Shown: positions 32,382 to 42,470 of the stretch, piece by piece | Numbering within the stretch: the first letter of the stretch is position 1 | Layout of the letters: every line of letters begins with the position of its first letter | Assembly (NCBI GenBank): GCA_015680685.1 | Contig: MNCI01014438.1 | Span: forward strand, 267,833-331,832 | DNA length: 64,000 bases | Source of the DNA: Gnetum montanum | Taxonomy: Eukaryota > Streptophyta > Gnetopsida > Gnetales > Gnetaceae | Direction of reading: 5' to 3' | Notes under the pieces: model-generated | Database searches by the model: none | Seen by the model: only the letters and a program-made list of their open reading frames with translations | What the model was told of the DNA's origin: nothing | Program-made: the position numbers and the translations under genes

Positions 32382-35163
32382 TCATGTAGTTCCTGGTGGT
32401 GGTGGCTCCTCCATGGGTGCTTTCCCCTTGTCACATGCTCCAAGCTTTGAAGGTTGATGACATTGAAGAATGGCCTAGAGCTTCTCCTCTTTGGTCCTAG
32501 GATCTTGTGCCATCCATGGTAATGTTCTGATGTTTGACAGAGTCGGCACCTCCCACGAATAGGGTAGTTACAAAAACATCTGATTAGCTTTGACATACCA
32601 TGCTGTGAACACCCGTTGTTCCTTTTCATAGGATCTAGCTTTATATTTGTATTCATGAAGCTCTATTAGCCGTCGAGCCAAGTCAGTTGCTACATCTTTT
32701 TGTCCTTGGTAGCTTTCTTTTACCACCGCAAGTTCAGAATTTGCGACATCTAGTTTTTCAACCAGCTATTTACGCTCTACAAATTCTGCTTCATATTTGA
32801 TGTGGGTGGAAGCTACCTACTACTTGAGCTCTAACCTTGGGTGCCCTACTGTTAACATGGCCAGGTTGGCATATCGAAGGTTTTCCAACTCCATGTATTC
32901 GATCAAGTCTTGGATCTGTAGGTCCCGGTTCTTAATTTTCGCTTGGTGAGTGAAGGCATAAGTGTCCAATATGGCCCTCCAATTAGTGTGCTGAGCACTG
33001 ATGTTGTTGATTTGAGCGTTGGCCATATGGATCTCCTTCTCCAGGATTTGTTTGTACATCCCCACCTAATCACGAAAATGCTCCTTCAGCTTCTCGTGTC
33101 ATTTAGCCTCATTCTACCACATGCTTATTTCGATGGCTAATTTCTGGCAAATAGCATGTACCTCCTCCATTAAGAGGGTTCAATTTTATTGGGCTAAACA
33201 GTGTACATCTCAGTTGACTCAAATGAACTATTCTCGTAATTGATGAAAGTGTTCATCGAGAACATTCTTTTGTTTCTCCACGAAAGTCCACTGAAGGTTA
33301 TCCGCAACCAATTGCTTATTCTCTTCTTCTAAGGCCCTGAGTGCCTTAAGATGTGCATGAGTTTGCTCTTGAGCTGCAGAGGCATCCCAAGTGGCCGTCT
33401 CCTTTTCTTCTGCCACCTTCTTATTTTCTACGATTAGCTTTGCTAATTGCTTAGTCCTAAAATTTTCCAGCTGGTTTGCAGGAACAAATTGAAGAGGATC
33501 CCACTGTGCTGCTTGTAAGGCTACGAGTTGCTCTTGTAGTTTCTACACTTTAGCTTCAACATGTTCGGCCCTTACTTCATATATGACTAGCTTCCCCTTT
33601 GTGGAATGAGGTCAGATTGAATTGCCGTTACATCCTGAGGGATGTCAAACAGGGACGTTAGGACTTGCCCTATTTGTAGCAATCGATCTAGTGCATCCTC
33701 ATGTTCTGCAGGAGTCATTGAGTTTCTAGCAAGAGTTTGAGCATCCTGTGCTCATGAAAGATCTGCCGATGGCACAATAGGTACGTTAAAGGATTCTTTG
33801 ATATGGTTAGTAAGCACTTTAGTAGCTTCTGTGACATCTTGGTGTTGCATGACCACCACAGTGGCCCATTCACCAGTCTCTAACTACACTTGAAAAGATG
33901 TTGCGTTTCCAAAGATCTGTTGTGACCATCTTCTTTTCCCTCCTTTTATTTGGATGGATAATTCACCCCTTGTGCGATCTAATGAAATAGTAGCCTGGTT
34001 GACATCATCGATGACGTGGAAGAGGTTTGCATCATCACGACTTCCCCAACTAATTGTCTCGGCGATGGCCCTAAGATGGCTCATCGATGGTCTGTAGTCT
34101 GCAGTGGCTGATCTTGGCCTATGTTGGGTCCTACTTCTTGTTGTTGGTTGGGACCTGTGGCGAGAAGTTGATTGGGTCCTGCAAGTTGAGTTGTAAGTGA
34201 TCCAGTCATATATTCTTCTTCTTCATATGGTCTTAGCTCTTCACCAGTGCTCTTTCTTGGAGTTGGCACCTTTAACAATTCAGCATAAGAAGTGTTTTGG
34301 GCATTTTAGAGGACGTCATTTGTGTATCCCCGAATACCAGCTCATCGGCATAGTTTTCTGATAAGGAAAGGAAAAGGCAACGCCATCTTCCCTATCTTTT
34401 GTTCTTCAAATCACCTTAGGATCTCTGTCAAATATAGATGGGGAAGGTTAGCATTAATCTTTTCCATCAACACTGCACATCCCCTTACTGCATACATAGA
34501 TATTCTTTTCAAACCTTTTGTGGGGAAGAGGTGATAGGTTCCAATTTTGAAATAAACCCACTCTTTTGTCGTTAGCTCACCAAAAGCTTTATCTCTGCCA
34601 TAAGCCTTCTCTAACCAATCCTTTCGCACATCAAGGTTCGATTGGGTAGATAACCAAGCAACATGGAGGCATAAATTCGGAAGGTTTAACACTTCTAAAA
34701 TTGCTTGCGCAGAAAATTCTATAGTCACATCACAAATGTTAACTATGGTGCCTTGCTCCTTATTGTGCCAGAATAGGTACGTTTCACCTAAGTACCAGGC
34801 ATCACATTTAGAGAGGATAGGCCATAAGGGAGATCCTTTAAGGTGATCCCTAATAGCCTCAGGAGCAAACTTTGCAAAAGGTTTGAAGTTAAGCTCCACG
34901 ATCACTGTAGCAACTTTGGACTTCATATGGATAACCTGAACATATTCTAGGGGCAACATGAGTTGTTGTCCCGGTTTAGGCGCAGCAGCAGCTCCTCATT
35001 CTGCTTGCCCAAACCATCTTCTAGGAGGTTCTTCTTGATGGATGTTGAATGATTGTACCTCCTGTTCTACATGTTATCCAGTAGGGACCCGTCTTCCACC
35101 TCTCCGAGGTTGTTTCACTTCACCTTGAACAGGACCCTCTTGTTGTGCATATTTCGGGGCCAT
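32382..35163 (-). pseudogene. Element E ORF2: mobile-domain-like and coiled-coil protein
   Basis: About 925 codons from ATG at 35163, directly behind acceptor GATTGCAG, to a stop at 32382. An N-terminal Gln/Arg/Gly-rich part (about residues 1-65) leads to a conserved domain (about 70-250). This contains VIVELNFKPFAKFAPEAIRD, SPLWPILS, YLGETYLFWHNKEQGT and VTIEFS...VLNLPN; 34411-34959 is fully open. A Gln/Pro linker with L-L-A-T-G-P-N-Q-Q-Q follows (about 295-340), then a long Glu/Lys/Gln/Leu coiled coil (33416-32820). The tail ends K-A-P-M-E-E-P-P-P-P-G-T-T. It has several stops and at least three frameshifts. B and F keep parts of the same protein. No envelope features (signal peptide, transmembrane segment) are evident. 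It may belong to the putative plant transposon/mobile domain group; function is unknown. Confidence 0.8.
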
Positions 35164-35338
35164 CTGCAATCACACAGGTGAATAATTAGTAAGGTTGTTT
35201 TCAAATTCAAGTTATACCTTACTACATTCCTTTAATTAAAGATCTCATGTTATCGTGTGATCATGCTTGAAAATTATAATAATGGATCCTATGAATTAGG
35301 TGGATTTCATTTTAATCTCCTAGTGTACCTAAGGTCAT
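35164..35338 (-). other. Candidate intron before ORF2 of element E
   Basis: On the minus strand, donor-like AG/GTACAC lies at about 35339 and acceptor TGTGATTGCAG ends at 35164. The same sites occur in B. A pre-ORF2 intron fits how 3' genes of some Athila-type elements are expressed, but transcripts are needed. Confidence 0.45.
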
Positions 35339-35630
35339 ATGATTTTTTGGCACAATTTTTCTAAGTGTTAGTATTAATTACCCTAATTGATGTCCTTTGG
35401 GAGATGACAAATTTGAAAAAATTTAGGCACTTTTTAGCAAGTGTCCCTCCCCCACGACTAAACTAAACACTCCGGGTTCAAGCAGGTTCAAACAGAATTA
35501 AAATCGGAGCACCAGCGCACGAAATATGAGTGAAAAAGCAAGGGTCACACAATCACAATTCGCAGAGGAAAATTTCAAAAATTTCCCCCACGTAAATGGC
35601 AAAATGATACTAAGTGTTGCGATGAGGGTT

Positions 35631-35695
35631 CCTATTTATAAGTAAATAGGACGTGATATCGCGTACGGTACATCGCGTACGCGATATCTCGTCCC
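35631..35695 (-). promoter_or_regulatory. Element E internal promoter for ORF2
   Basis: On the minus strand GAGATATCGCGTACGCGATG and GTACGCGATATCACG are followed by ACTTATAAATAGG (TATA at about 35634-35641). Then come AACACTTAGTATCATTTTGC and a leader matching B. The palindrome GTACGCGATATCACG is close to those of the LTR. It drives away from gag toward ORF2. Confidence 0.65.
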
Positions 35696-37032
35696 AACTA
35701 ATGTGAGACACATGAAAATACCAAATTTTTTAAGGATGTTCTTGAAATTAATGGTGTAAAAAGAGGACATGGGAAAGTATGAAGAAATCATAGGGTAATT
35801 TTATTAATTCGAGAGGCACGCTTAATGATAATGATGTGAATTTGAGCAATTAAAAATTTGGCAGTTATGAAGAAAAGGGAATGTAATGGTACATTAGAAC
35901 GTTAAAATTTTGAGGGATAATAATAGGGGAAGAAAATTATGAAAATTAAGCTAAGGGTAAGAATCTGTGTGTTTGAACTAGAGAATTAGTGAATATTACA
36001 ACGAAATTACACAAGTGGATCCTCCCCAAAGTAGGTTTCAACCTATTATGCCCTTGTGTAATCACACTTAAAGTGTCCATGGGCACTAGAAGGGTTAAAT
36101 GTAATCTGCACTAACTCCACAAAACACACACATGTAAATATCACCGAAATGAGATGAAAATTCTATGCTACACGGGACACGAGATACAATTACATGAACA
36201 GTGAGATGAGACAAAGTAGAGAAAGGGATTGTAGAGATCAGGACATGAGGTAACTGACCCAGGGCACAATGAATCCTGCATGTAAAGCATGATTAATGTG
36301 TCATTAACCCATCGTTCCAAGATCAGGACCAAGTCCATCATGCTAAATAGTGACATTGCATTGTTTCATCCAATGATGAACAACTATGAGAGTACCATAA
36401 CAACAAGGCGTACGATCACTTGGCGTTTAGTACAAGGGAGGAGTGATTTTTGTTTTATGGCACTTCCTTTTTCTTGTCTCTCTTTTTTTTTTCACTTTAC
36501 TAAATCTAGAGAAGCCACCAACCTTCAGGCATGGATGCATGTCTTTCCAATGGGACCCCAAGAACAACGTTTGATTTTCGAGTGCCCTTTTCATTACTCT
36601 TACTCCCATTTTTCATTAGATCTACAAGGATCTTAGTACGACCATGTTGCATGACAACTCCCACAGTTGTCACCAAAGAGAATCCACAAGTTCCCTTGAT
36701 GTCACATCCTAATCATTCCCTCTTGGTCCATCCTTCTTCATTCTGGGTACACTTAACACAAAATTAATTTTAAGTTTAAAAATTTCAAGAATAACACTGT
36801 ACCGTCAAACAGAACCTCTGTTTTATAGAGTGGATGTAATGGGCTCATTGTTCCAAATAATTGATTACTCATGACTTAATAACATAGAACACATATCAAC
36901 CAATGATCCACATGAGTGTTTTATTCATAGATGAGATTACTTACACAATCATGAAAATACAAACACACAAAAAGATAACACAAAAAGTTGAAAAATTAAA
37001 GAACATGAAAAAATATTTATTAATCCTGCTTG
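35696..37032 (-). other. Element E spacer between gag and internal promoter
   Basis: No gene is seen. The part around 36000-36060 (GGATCCTCCCCAAAGTAGG) matches H at 56188-56210, which lies downstream of the H pol gene. E therefore keeps the post-pol non-coding region although pol is gone. Open frames at 36168-36767 on both strands are not conserved in H and are taken as chance. Confidence 0.6.
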
Positions 37033-39009
37033 TTATTGAAATGGGGGATATCCCCCATAACTAAATGGTTGAGTATGGAAAGGATTAATAAATGAAAAAT
37101 AAGGATTCTTGCATATTGGAAATATTGAAATTGGTCCATACTTATCACCTTGGATTTCACACACTTCATAATAAGCATAGTGGGGCACTTCATACGATGT
37201 AGTTCCCGGATAACGAGTTGACCCACTATGATGTTGGTGACCGTTAGATGGTATGCAAGGATTAGGATGATGCCTCCCATGGTTGTGTTCATTGGGCTGT
37301 ATGGTTGTTGGAGTGTTAGTTGGTGGCCCTGATGAAGTTACATGACGTGCTGGGTTCGAAGGTAAGGGTGCACCACAGTCTGGGACTTGTGCTGGGTTGG
37401 AAGATGTAGTGGCCTCAGAGTTATGTTGTCCCTTCCCACGGCCGTGTTTAAAGAAATGACGTCTTTGATGTTGAGGAGGCTTTTCACTGCTGTTAGTAGT
37501 AGTAGCACAAGTGTTGTTCGTGGGTTGTGGTGGTACAAACACCTTAGGAACAGTTGGTGGCATTGTGGAAGGAGGGAAAGGATGAGAATGTTGAAAGTTA
37601 GGAGGAATATAACGTGCACAAGGTGGTGATTACGTTGGAGGCATGGGTTCAGAGTATTGTGAAGAATAGTAGTGTGGTGAGATAGAGTATGTTGGCCCAG
37701 ATGAAGAAACAGGGTGTTGAACATGATTAGCATTTGAGTTCGAAAAATGTGAAGGGTGCCTCCAGTCTAAGGGTGGATTCCCTCACAATTGGGATTTTTG
37801 CCACTATGATCAAACACAGTATCTCTGTACGAACTCTGGATGTAACGTGTTTCCCCAATGCTCATGTATATGTAACAGTATTGGGCATTGGCCTTTGGGG
37901 TGATCGTACAAGCATCTGTTGCATTCATATGTATGATTGGTAGTTGAGCACTTATTCCCTTTATTCTTTTTCTCCGAATGTCTACTATTTTATCCTACTT
38001 GGGTTGTCAAAACTCTATCTCCAATGGTGTTGATATATTCTCCACACTTTTGATTCATCCATTCCAACATCTTATTGATCTTTGCCTTAGCTTCTTCTAA
38101 TGATTGTTGTATTGGCAAAGATGATGTTTCCACCTTGAGAATTGTTGATTTCTCCTTGTTATGATCATGGACCTTTGTTGAGTTGAAATTTTGGTCCCGT
38201 TGATGTTTTTCAACACTCTCCCATGTAGCTAATTCTCCTTCTTCTTTTGCTACCAGCTTAATAAGCTCTTGAATTTGATGGGTTTGTAGGTTGTATAGTT
38301 GACCTCGGGCATACATTCCTAAGGTCTCTCTTGTTTCATTACATAGCCCATCAATAATATGGTACATTAGCCTTTCCTCGGAAAACCCATGGCTTGGACA
38401 GCTATTTAATAGTGCATAATATCATTCTAAGGCCATGTCCAAGGGTTTGTATTTTGCTTGTTTCCATCCTTGGATTTGTTTCCTCAAGGATGACACTCTT
38501 GCGTAGGTTTGATATTTTTCGTTAAAGACTTCTATCATTGTTGACTAGCATCGTATTAAATTTTGTTTTAACGATCTATACCATACTTTAGCTTGATCAA
38601 CGAGTTTCATAGGGAAGAGCTTAAGTTTTTGCCACCCGTTATCAATGTTATTCCATGTGCAAGCATCGTAGAAGGCTAGTAAATGTTGATGCGGATCTAA
38701 GTCATAGCCTCCTAAAAATTTGGGAAAGTTATTTAAATCGAGCCGGGGTAGACGGCTCTCTTTATGATGCTTACGTGAGATTAGAACAGCCTCTTGTATT
38801 TGTGTTAGGCTTGTAGTGGCCAGTGGGGGTTCATCGTCATCTTGTAAGTTAGGCTTTCGTGTGTTGTGATGATGTTGTTTTTGTTCATGCTTATAGGAAA
38901 CTCCCACTTTAGGTTGTATACTCCAATCTTCATTGTCATATAGCTCATTGGTTCTCCAATGAACTTCCTCACTAAGTGTGGCATTATTATTATCTTGTAG
39001 GAGAGGCAT
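37033..39009 (-). pseudogene. Element E gag, single frame with stops
   Basis: The reading frame is continuous for about 659 codons from ATG at 39009, with roughly six in-frame stops (including 38545, about 38424 and 37990) and no frameshift. It is thus the best-kept gag of the family. Order: acidic N-terminus (residues 1-60); core gag block with LPRLDLNNFPKFLGGYDLDP (about 96-120), DACTWNNIDNGWQKLKLFP and QTYARVSSLRKQIQGW; a Lys/Glu-rich helix (about 260-330); zinc knuckle CNRCLYDHPKGQC (CX2CX3HX4C); and a Pro/His/Asn-rich tail. The expected role is particle assembly and RNA packaging. A minus-strand start near 37733 in another frame and plus-strand frames are shadows. Confidence 0.88.
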
Positions 39010-39121
39010 TATTGTGTGTGAATTTATGTGACTTTTAATAATTATTTCTTATTTCTAAGAGATGTAACATTAAGTTCTTTATAGCGACATTGTATGATAT
39101 AACTAATCTAGATAACTAGCA

Positions 39122-39142
39122 CCATCCCTGGCAACGACACCA
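39122..39142 (-). other. Element E primer-binding site (Asp tRNA type)
   Basis: On the minus strand TGGTGTCGTTGCCAGGGATG begins two bases after the 5' LTR end and matches TGGCGCCGTTGCCGGGGA with three changes, all C-to-T or G-to-A. Confidence 0.85.
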
Positions 39143-39143
39143 A

Positions 39144-39997
39144 TGATGAGTGGCGAGGTACCCCTACACTCAACCATACGAAATGAGCATCTCACGCGCG
39201 ATCCGGTCAAACTTCGCAGATGGACTAGTTGTGGCACCTAGACAGTTATCCTTAGGTTGCAGTTTGCTATCTTCCCACCTAGACTAGAATTGCATTTGTC
39301 ATGTATGGTTTAGTCCAGATGAGGTGTATGATATGTTTCCTAATCTATGCTACTGCTGAAGGTAGTGGAAAATAATATTAACTAAACTAAAATAGGAGAA
39401 AAAGGGTAAGAAAATCTAATCTATCCTAAGTGCGACAAGCAACCAATTCCTTGATCAACCATACACATCTTGGACCTCATGCATGACTACCACTGGGACT
39501 ACCAAGTGTAGATCCTAGGTACGCCACTAGGATTACCAAGCACAGATCCTAGATACGCCACTGGGTTACCAAGCATAGATCCTAGATACACCACTGGGCT
39601 ACCAAGTAGTCACACTTAAATGCTCGTAATCAAGTCATACTCATTCCGCGATCTAGGAGTTTAAGGGTGAGAGAGAGAAAATAGTAAATAACATTAAATA
39701 AACAAATAACAAATAAATAACAAAGTGAATGCTACAATGATGAAGTAATCTCGATCTTTATTGTTGGTCATGTGCGGGTAGACACGGGAAAAAATCTAAC
39801 TATGGAGGAATCAAACTGCCAGAGCTTTGTTGCTCTAAAACTGGGATTCCAAACAAGGGAGAGCTACATCTTATTTATAGATATGGCGGCAGACTACGAT
39901 ATCGCAGGGAAGACGCGATATCGTGTACGCGATATCATGGGGGATGCGATATCATGGTGGATGCGATATTGCGGCCTAGGAGAATTGTGTCTCATCA
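39144..39997 (-). repeat. Element E 5' LTR (right)
   Basis: It is 854 bp and aligns with the left LTR, except that about 59 bp are missing near 39775 (between CATGTGC and GGGTAGAC). TATA on the minus strand is at 39871-39879, and palindromes lie at 39895-39975. It has the 33-bp tandem units at 39487-39610. Confidence 0.93.
39871..39975 (-). promoter_or_regulatory. Element E 5' LTR palindromes and TATA box
   Basis: ACGATATCGCAG, GCGATATCGTG, GCGATATCATG, GCGATATCATGG and GCGATATTGCGG lie within about 80 bp. On the minus strand they precede the TATA box TATAAATAAGA. This is the densest copy of the cluster in the window. Confidence 0.65.
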
Positions 39998-40002
39998 GAT
40001 GG

Positions 40003-41201
40003 CTTCAACATCACAACATAATCAACAAGTTGCTAATCCTTTAAAGCCTAGGAAAACATCTAACATGTGGGTCCCTCCATCTACAATAGGTAGGCCCACA
40101 ACAACCCATGCCCAAAGCCCACAAATAGTGATTCACAACTTAGAGGTCAGCAAGAAACCATTGTGACAAAAGTGATGAAATAAGAATATCATCAAACCAA
40201 TGACAAAGCTCACTAAAGATGGCTAACAACTGAAGTATTTGAGATAGGCTACACCAAGATCAACCACATCCACGAATAAGGAGCCCAAGGCACATGCATT
40301 GAAACCCAAGCCACAAACCCTAGGAACAATGGAGGATGTTAAGACCATTAAGGTTGAAACATCACAAGCCAAGGGAAAGAGTTTCCTTGCAACAATAGAA
40401 CAAGACAAATGGTCCCTTAAGCAAAAGAATACATCACTAAACTTATATGACCTAGTCATGACTTCTCTAGCTCATAGAGATGCACTAGATTAGGTGTTAA
40501 CTTGTATCTCCGTGAGTAGAGACATGCTAGCCAACAGAGACTTGATTCACTCTATCATTGAGCAAGCTTCACTTAGGGAAAATGGACATCAATCCATGCT
40601 CAACTTTTGTGATAGTGAAGTTAAAATTAACTCTTGAAATGGAGCAGTGCTATCTACTCCTCTTCTTATTACTATATGCATTGGTAGATACAAAGTGCAT
40701 TGTGTTTATGTCGATGATGGGATGGCCAAGAATGTAATAACATATTCTATTGTTGACAAGTTGGGATTTACTGAAAATATCCAAGTGACCACTAATTTTT
40801 CACTCAAGTCATTTAATGGGTCATGAGTAGTAGTGTGAGGTTCTATCTCTTTGAACTTTGTAGCCAATGAACAGTTCCATATATCTACTAACTTCCTAGT
40901 AGTCGAAGAGACACTTAGTTTCAACTTGATCCTAGGAAGGTCATGGTTAGCAAAGCTTCACATAGTTTCATCGCCTATACATTAGGAGATTTACTTGCTA
41001 TACAAGGGTGGGAAAATTATGATCTATGGGGACAATGTGTTGGTACCATTAGTTAACTATGTCAGCATCAACCAAGGTTTGGGGGTGGATTTTCAAAAGG
41101 AGACTCCCAAAACTCAAGCTAGGGCCAATGCCAAGAGTAAAACCAACAACAATAATGATGATGAGGTTGAAATCACCAAACCTATGGCATTAAGTGATTA
41201 A
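40003..41201 (+). pseudogene. Element C gag C-terminus and aspartic protease
   Basis: The frame resumes after E with S-T-S-Q-H-N-Q-Q. A Pro/Lys/Thr-rich part with a block LKQKNTSLNLYDLVMTSLAH (about 40405-40460) matches LKQKNTMLSLYNLVMTSSTH in G. The protease reads Y-V-D-D-G-M-A-K-N-V-I-T-Y at about 40700-40745, where active-site D-S/T-G is D-D-G. Its second half is L-S-F-N-L-I-L-G-R-S-W-L at about 40915-40955, then SPIH and the GGKIMIYGDN block. Reading ends at 41201 with no RT. G ends similarly after the same blocks, so the gag-protease-only form is shared. Several stops are present. Confidence 0.78.
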
Positions 41202-41408
41202 CTAAATACCTATTAATTACCATGTCAAACAAGTAGCATGATAAGGATGTGATCATGCGACGGAAGCCCTTTGACTTATCAAAGGCTAAACAATAAATGC
41301 ATCATAAATGTATTATCCCTTCTTTGCAACCTTATACCATGTTTCATGGTTTGTTTTATCCCTATACACCCTTCTAGCACTATTCCATATTTCCTAGGAA
41401 GGTATGGA

Positions 41409-41570
41409 CCATGGCTCATCAAGGCCTAAAACTAGTAATGTTACAGCTTTCCATGGCCTAAAACTGGCACTATGGCATGCTAAGACCTAAAACTAGCAAT
41501 TTCATGGACCACCAAGGCCTAAAATTAGTAATTCTATAATTCACCATGGCCTAAAAATGGTGAATGTGAT
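41409..41570 (+). repeat. Minisatellite with GGCCTAAAACTAGTAAT-type units
   Basis: Five units of about 35-40 bp each contain a variant of ARGCCTAAAACTAGYAAT, introduced by CATGG or CATCA. Units are diverged, so the array is old. A similar word occurs singly near 42893. Confidence 0.7.
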
Positions 41571-42443
41571 GACCTCTTCTTTTCACCTTCATACCAACAT
41601 TGTGGCCAGTTTACCCAATAGCATCATTTACAAATCTTACTTACATGCTTATACCTTATTTTACTAGTTTTACTATATAGCCTTGTTGCATTTACTACTT
41701 ATGTTTGGGTAAAAATATGAAGCATAGAGGAATATAAAAGATGGTGAAAATAATTAACAGTTTGTAGCTAAATGTCTATCTCATGGCCATAATTATATAG
41801 TGTAACAAAAAAAAATAGACAATACACAATTGTTAAATTTATGAATGTAGTGATCATCCACAAACAATGACATTTAAAGATTGCTAGCCTAGCACAACAT
41901 TAATATTAAAAGCTTTAATCAAACTAGGGGAGAGGAGGTGGAATGTTATCAAATTAATTACTGCCACATTAACCCTTTGAACTACCCTCCTGGGCCACTA
42001 CTGATGCCATCCTTTCAACCACCCACCTCTCTACAGGTACTTACTACATGCTGCTACACCCTACCCTACACCTGCAATAGTTGCCATCACTCACAGGCTG
42101 AGGTATACCTCTTGACTTGTGGCAACATCATGGTTGAAGTGATAAATTATAGAATTACATTTTAGCATGCCTTGAGATTCAAATGACTATGAACATCCTT
42201 AATACTATGTGGTAGTGGATGGTTTCATTTGGATGGTTTTATAAAAATAAATTATGGTTAAAAAAATACATTTCCCATTCATGAATAACATGGTCTATGC
42301 ATGAGAGAGGATTGACCACCATTATCATTTTCTGTGCTACCATAATGATTTTCTCTACCACTGAGATAGCCCACCATGAGAGCCTTGCCATTATAAATCT
42401 CCTAAACATTATGCATAATGCATGCCATGCCTAATATCCTCAT

Positions 42444-42470
42444 AACACACACACACACACACACACACAG
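42444..42470. repeat. CA dinucleotide microsatellite
   Basis: An uninterrupted run of about 13 CA units. Confidence 0.95.

Larger units (their letters stand above)
31299..39997 (-). mobile_element. Element E: pol-less LTR element with gag and ORF2
   Basis: This 8.7-kb minus-strand element is nested in the gag-protease gene of C. LTRs are 31299-32210 and 39144-39997, starting TGATGAG and ending CTCATCA. The flanks AATGG (31294-31298) and GATGG (39998-40002) form a target duplication with one mismatch; the C reading frame resumes across it. Inside, read on the minus strand, are a PBS, gag (39009-37033), a spacer homologous to the post-pol region of H, an internal promoter, a candidate intron and ORF2 (35163-32382). 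A GTCGTGGGGGTA purine tract follows. No protease, RT or integrase is present, as in B. Confidence 0.93.

Noticed and set aside
36168-36767. Several overlapping open frames in the E spacer as an extra gene
   Set aside because: Frames occur on both strands and are not kept in the homologous spacer of H (about 56341-56680).
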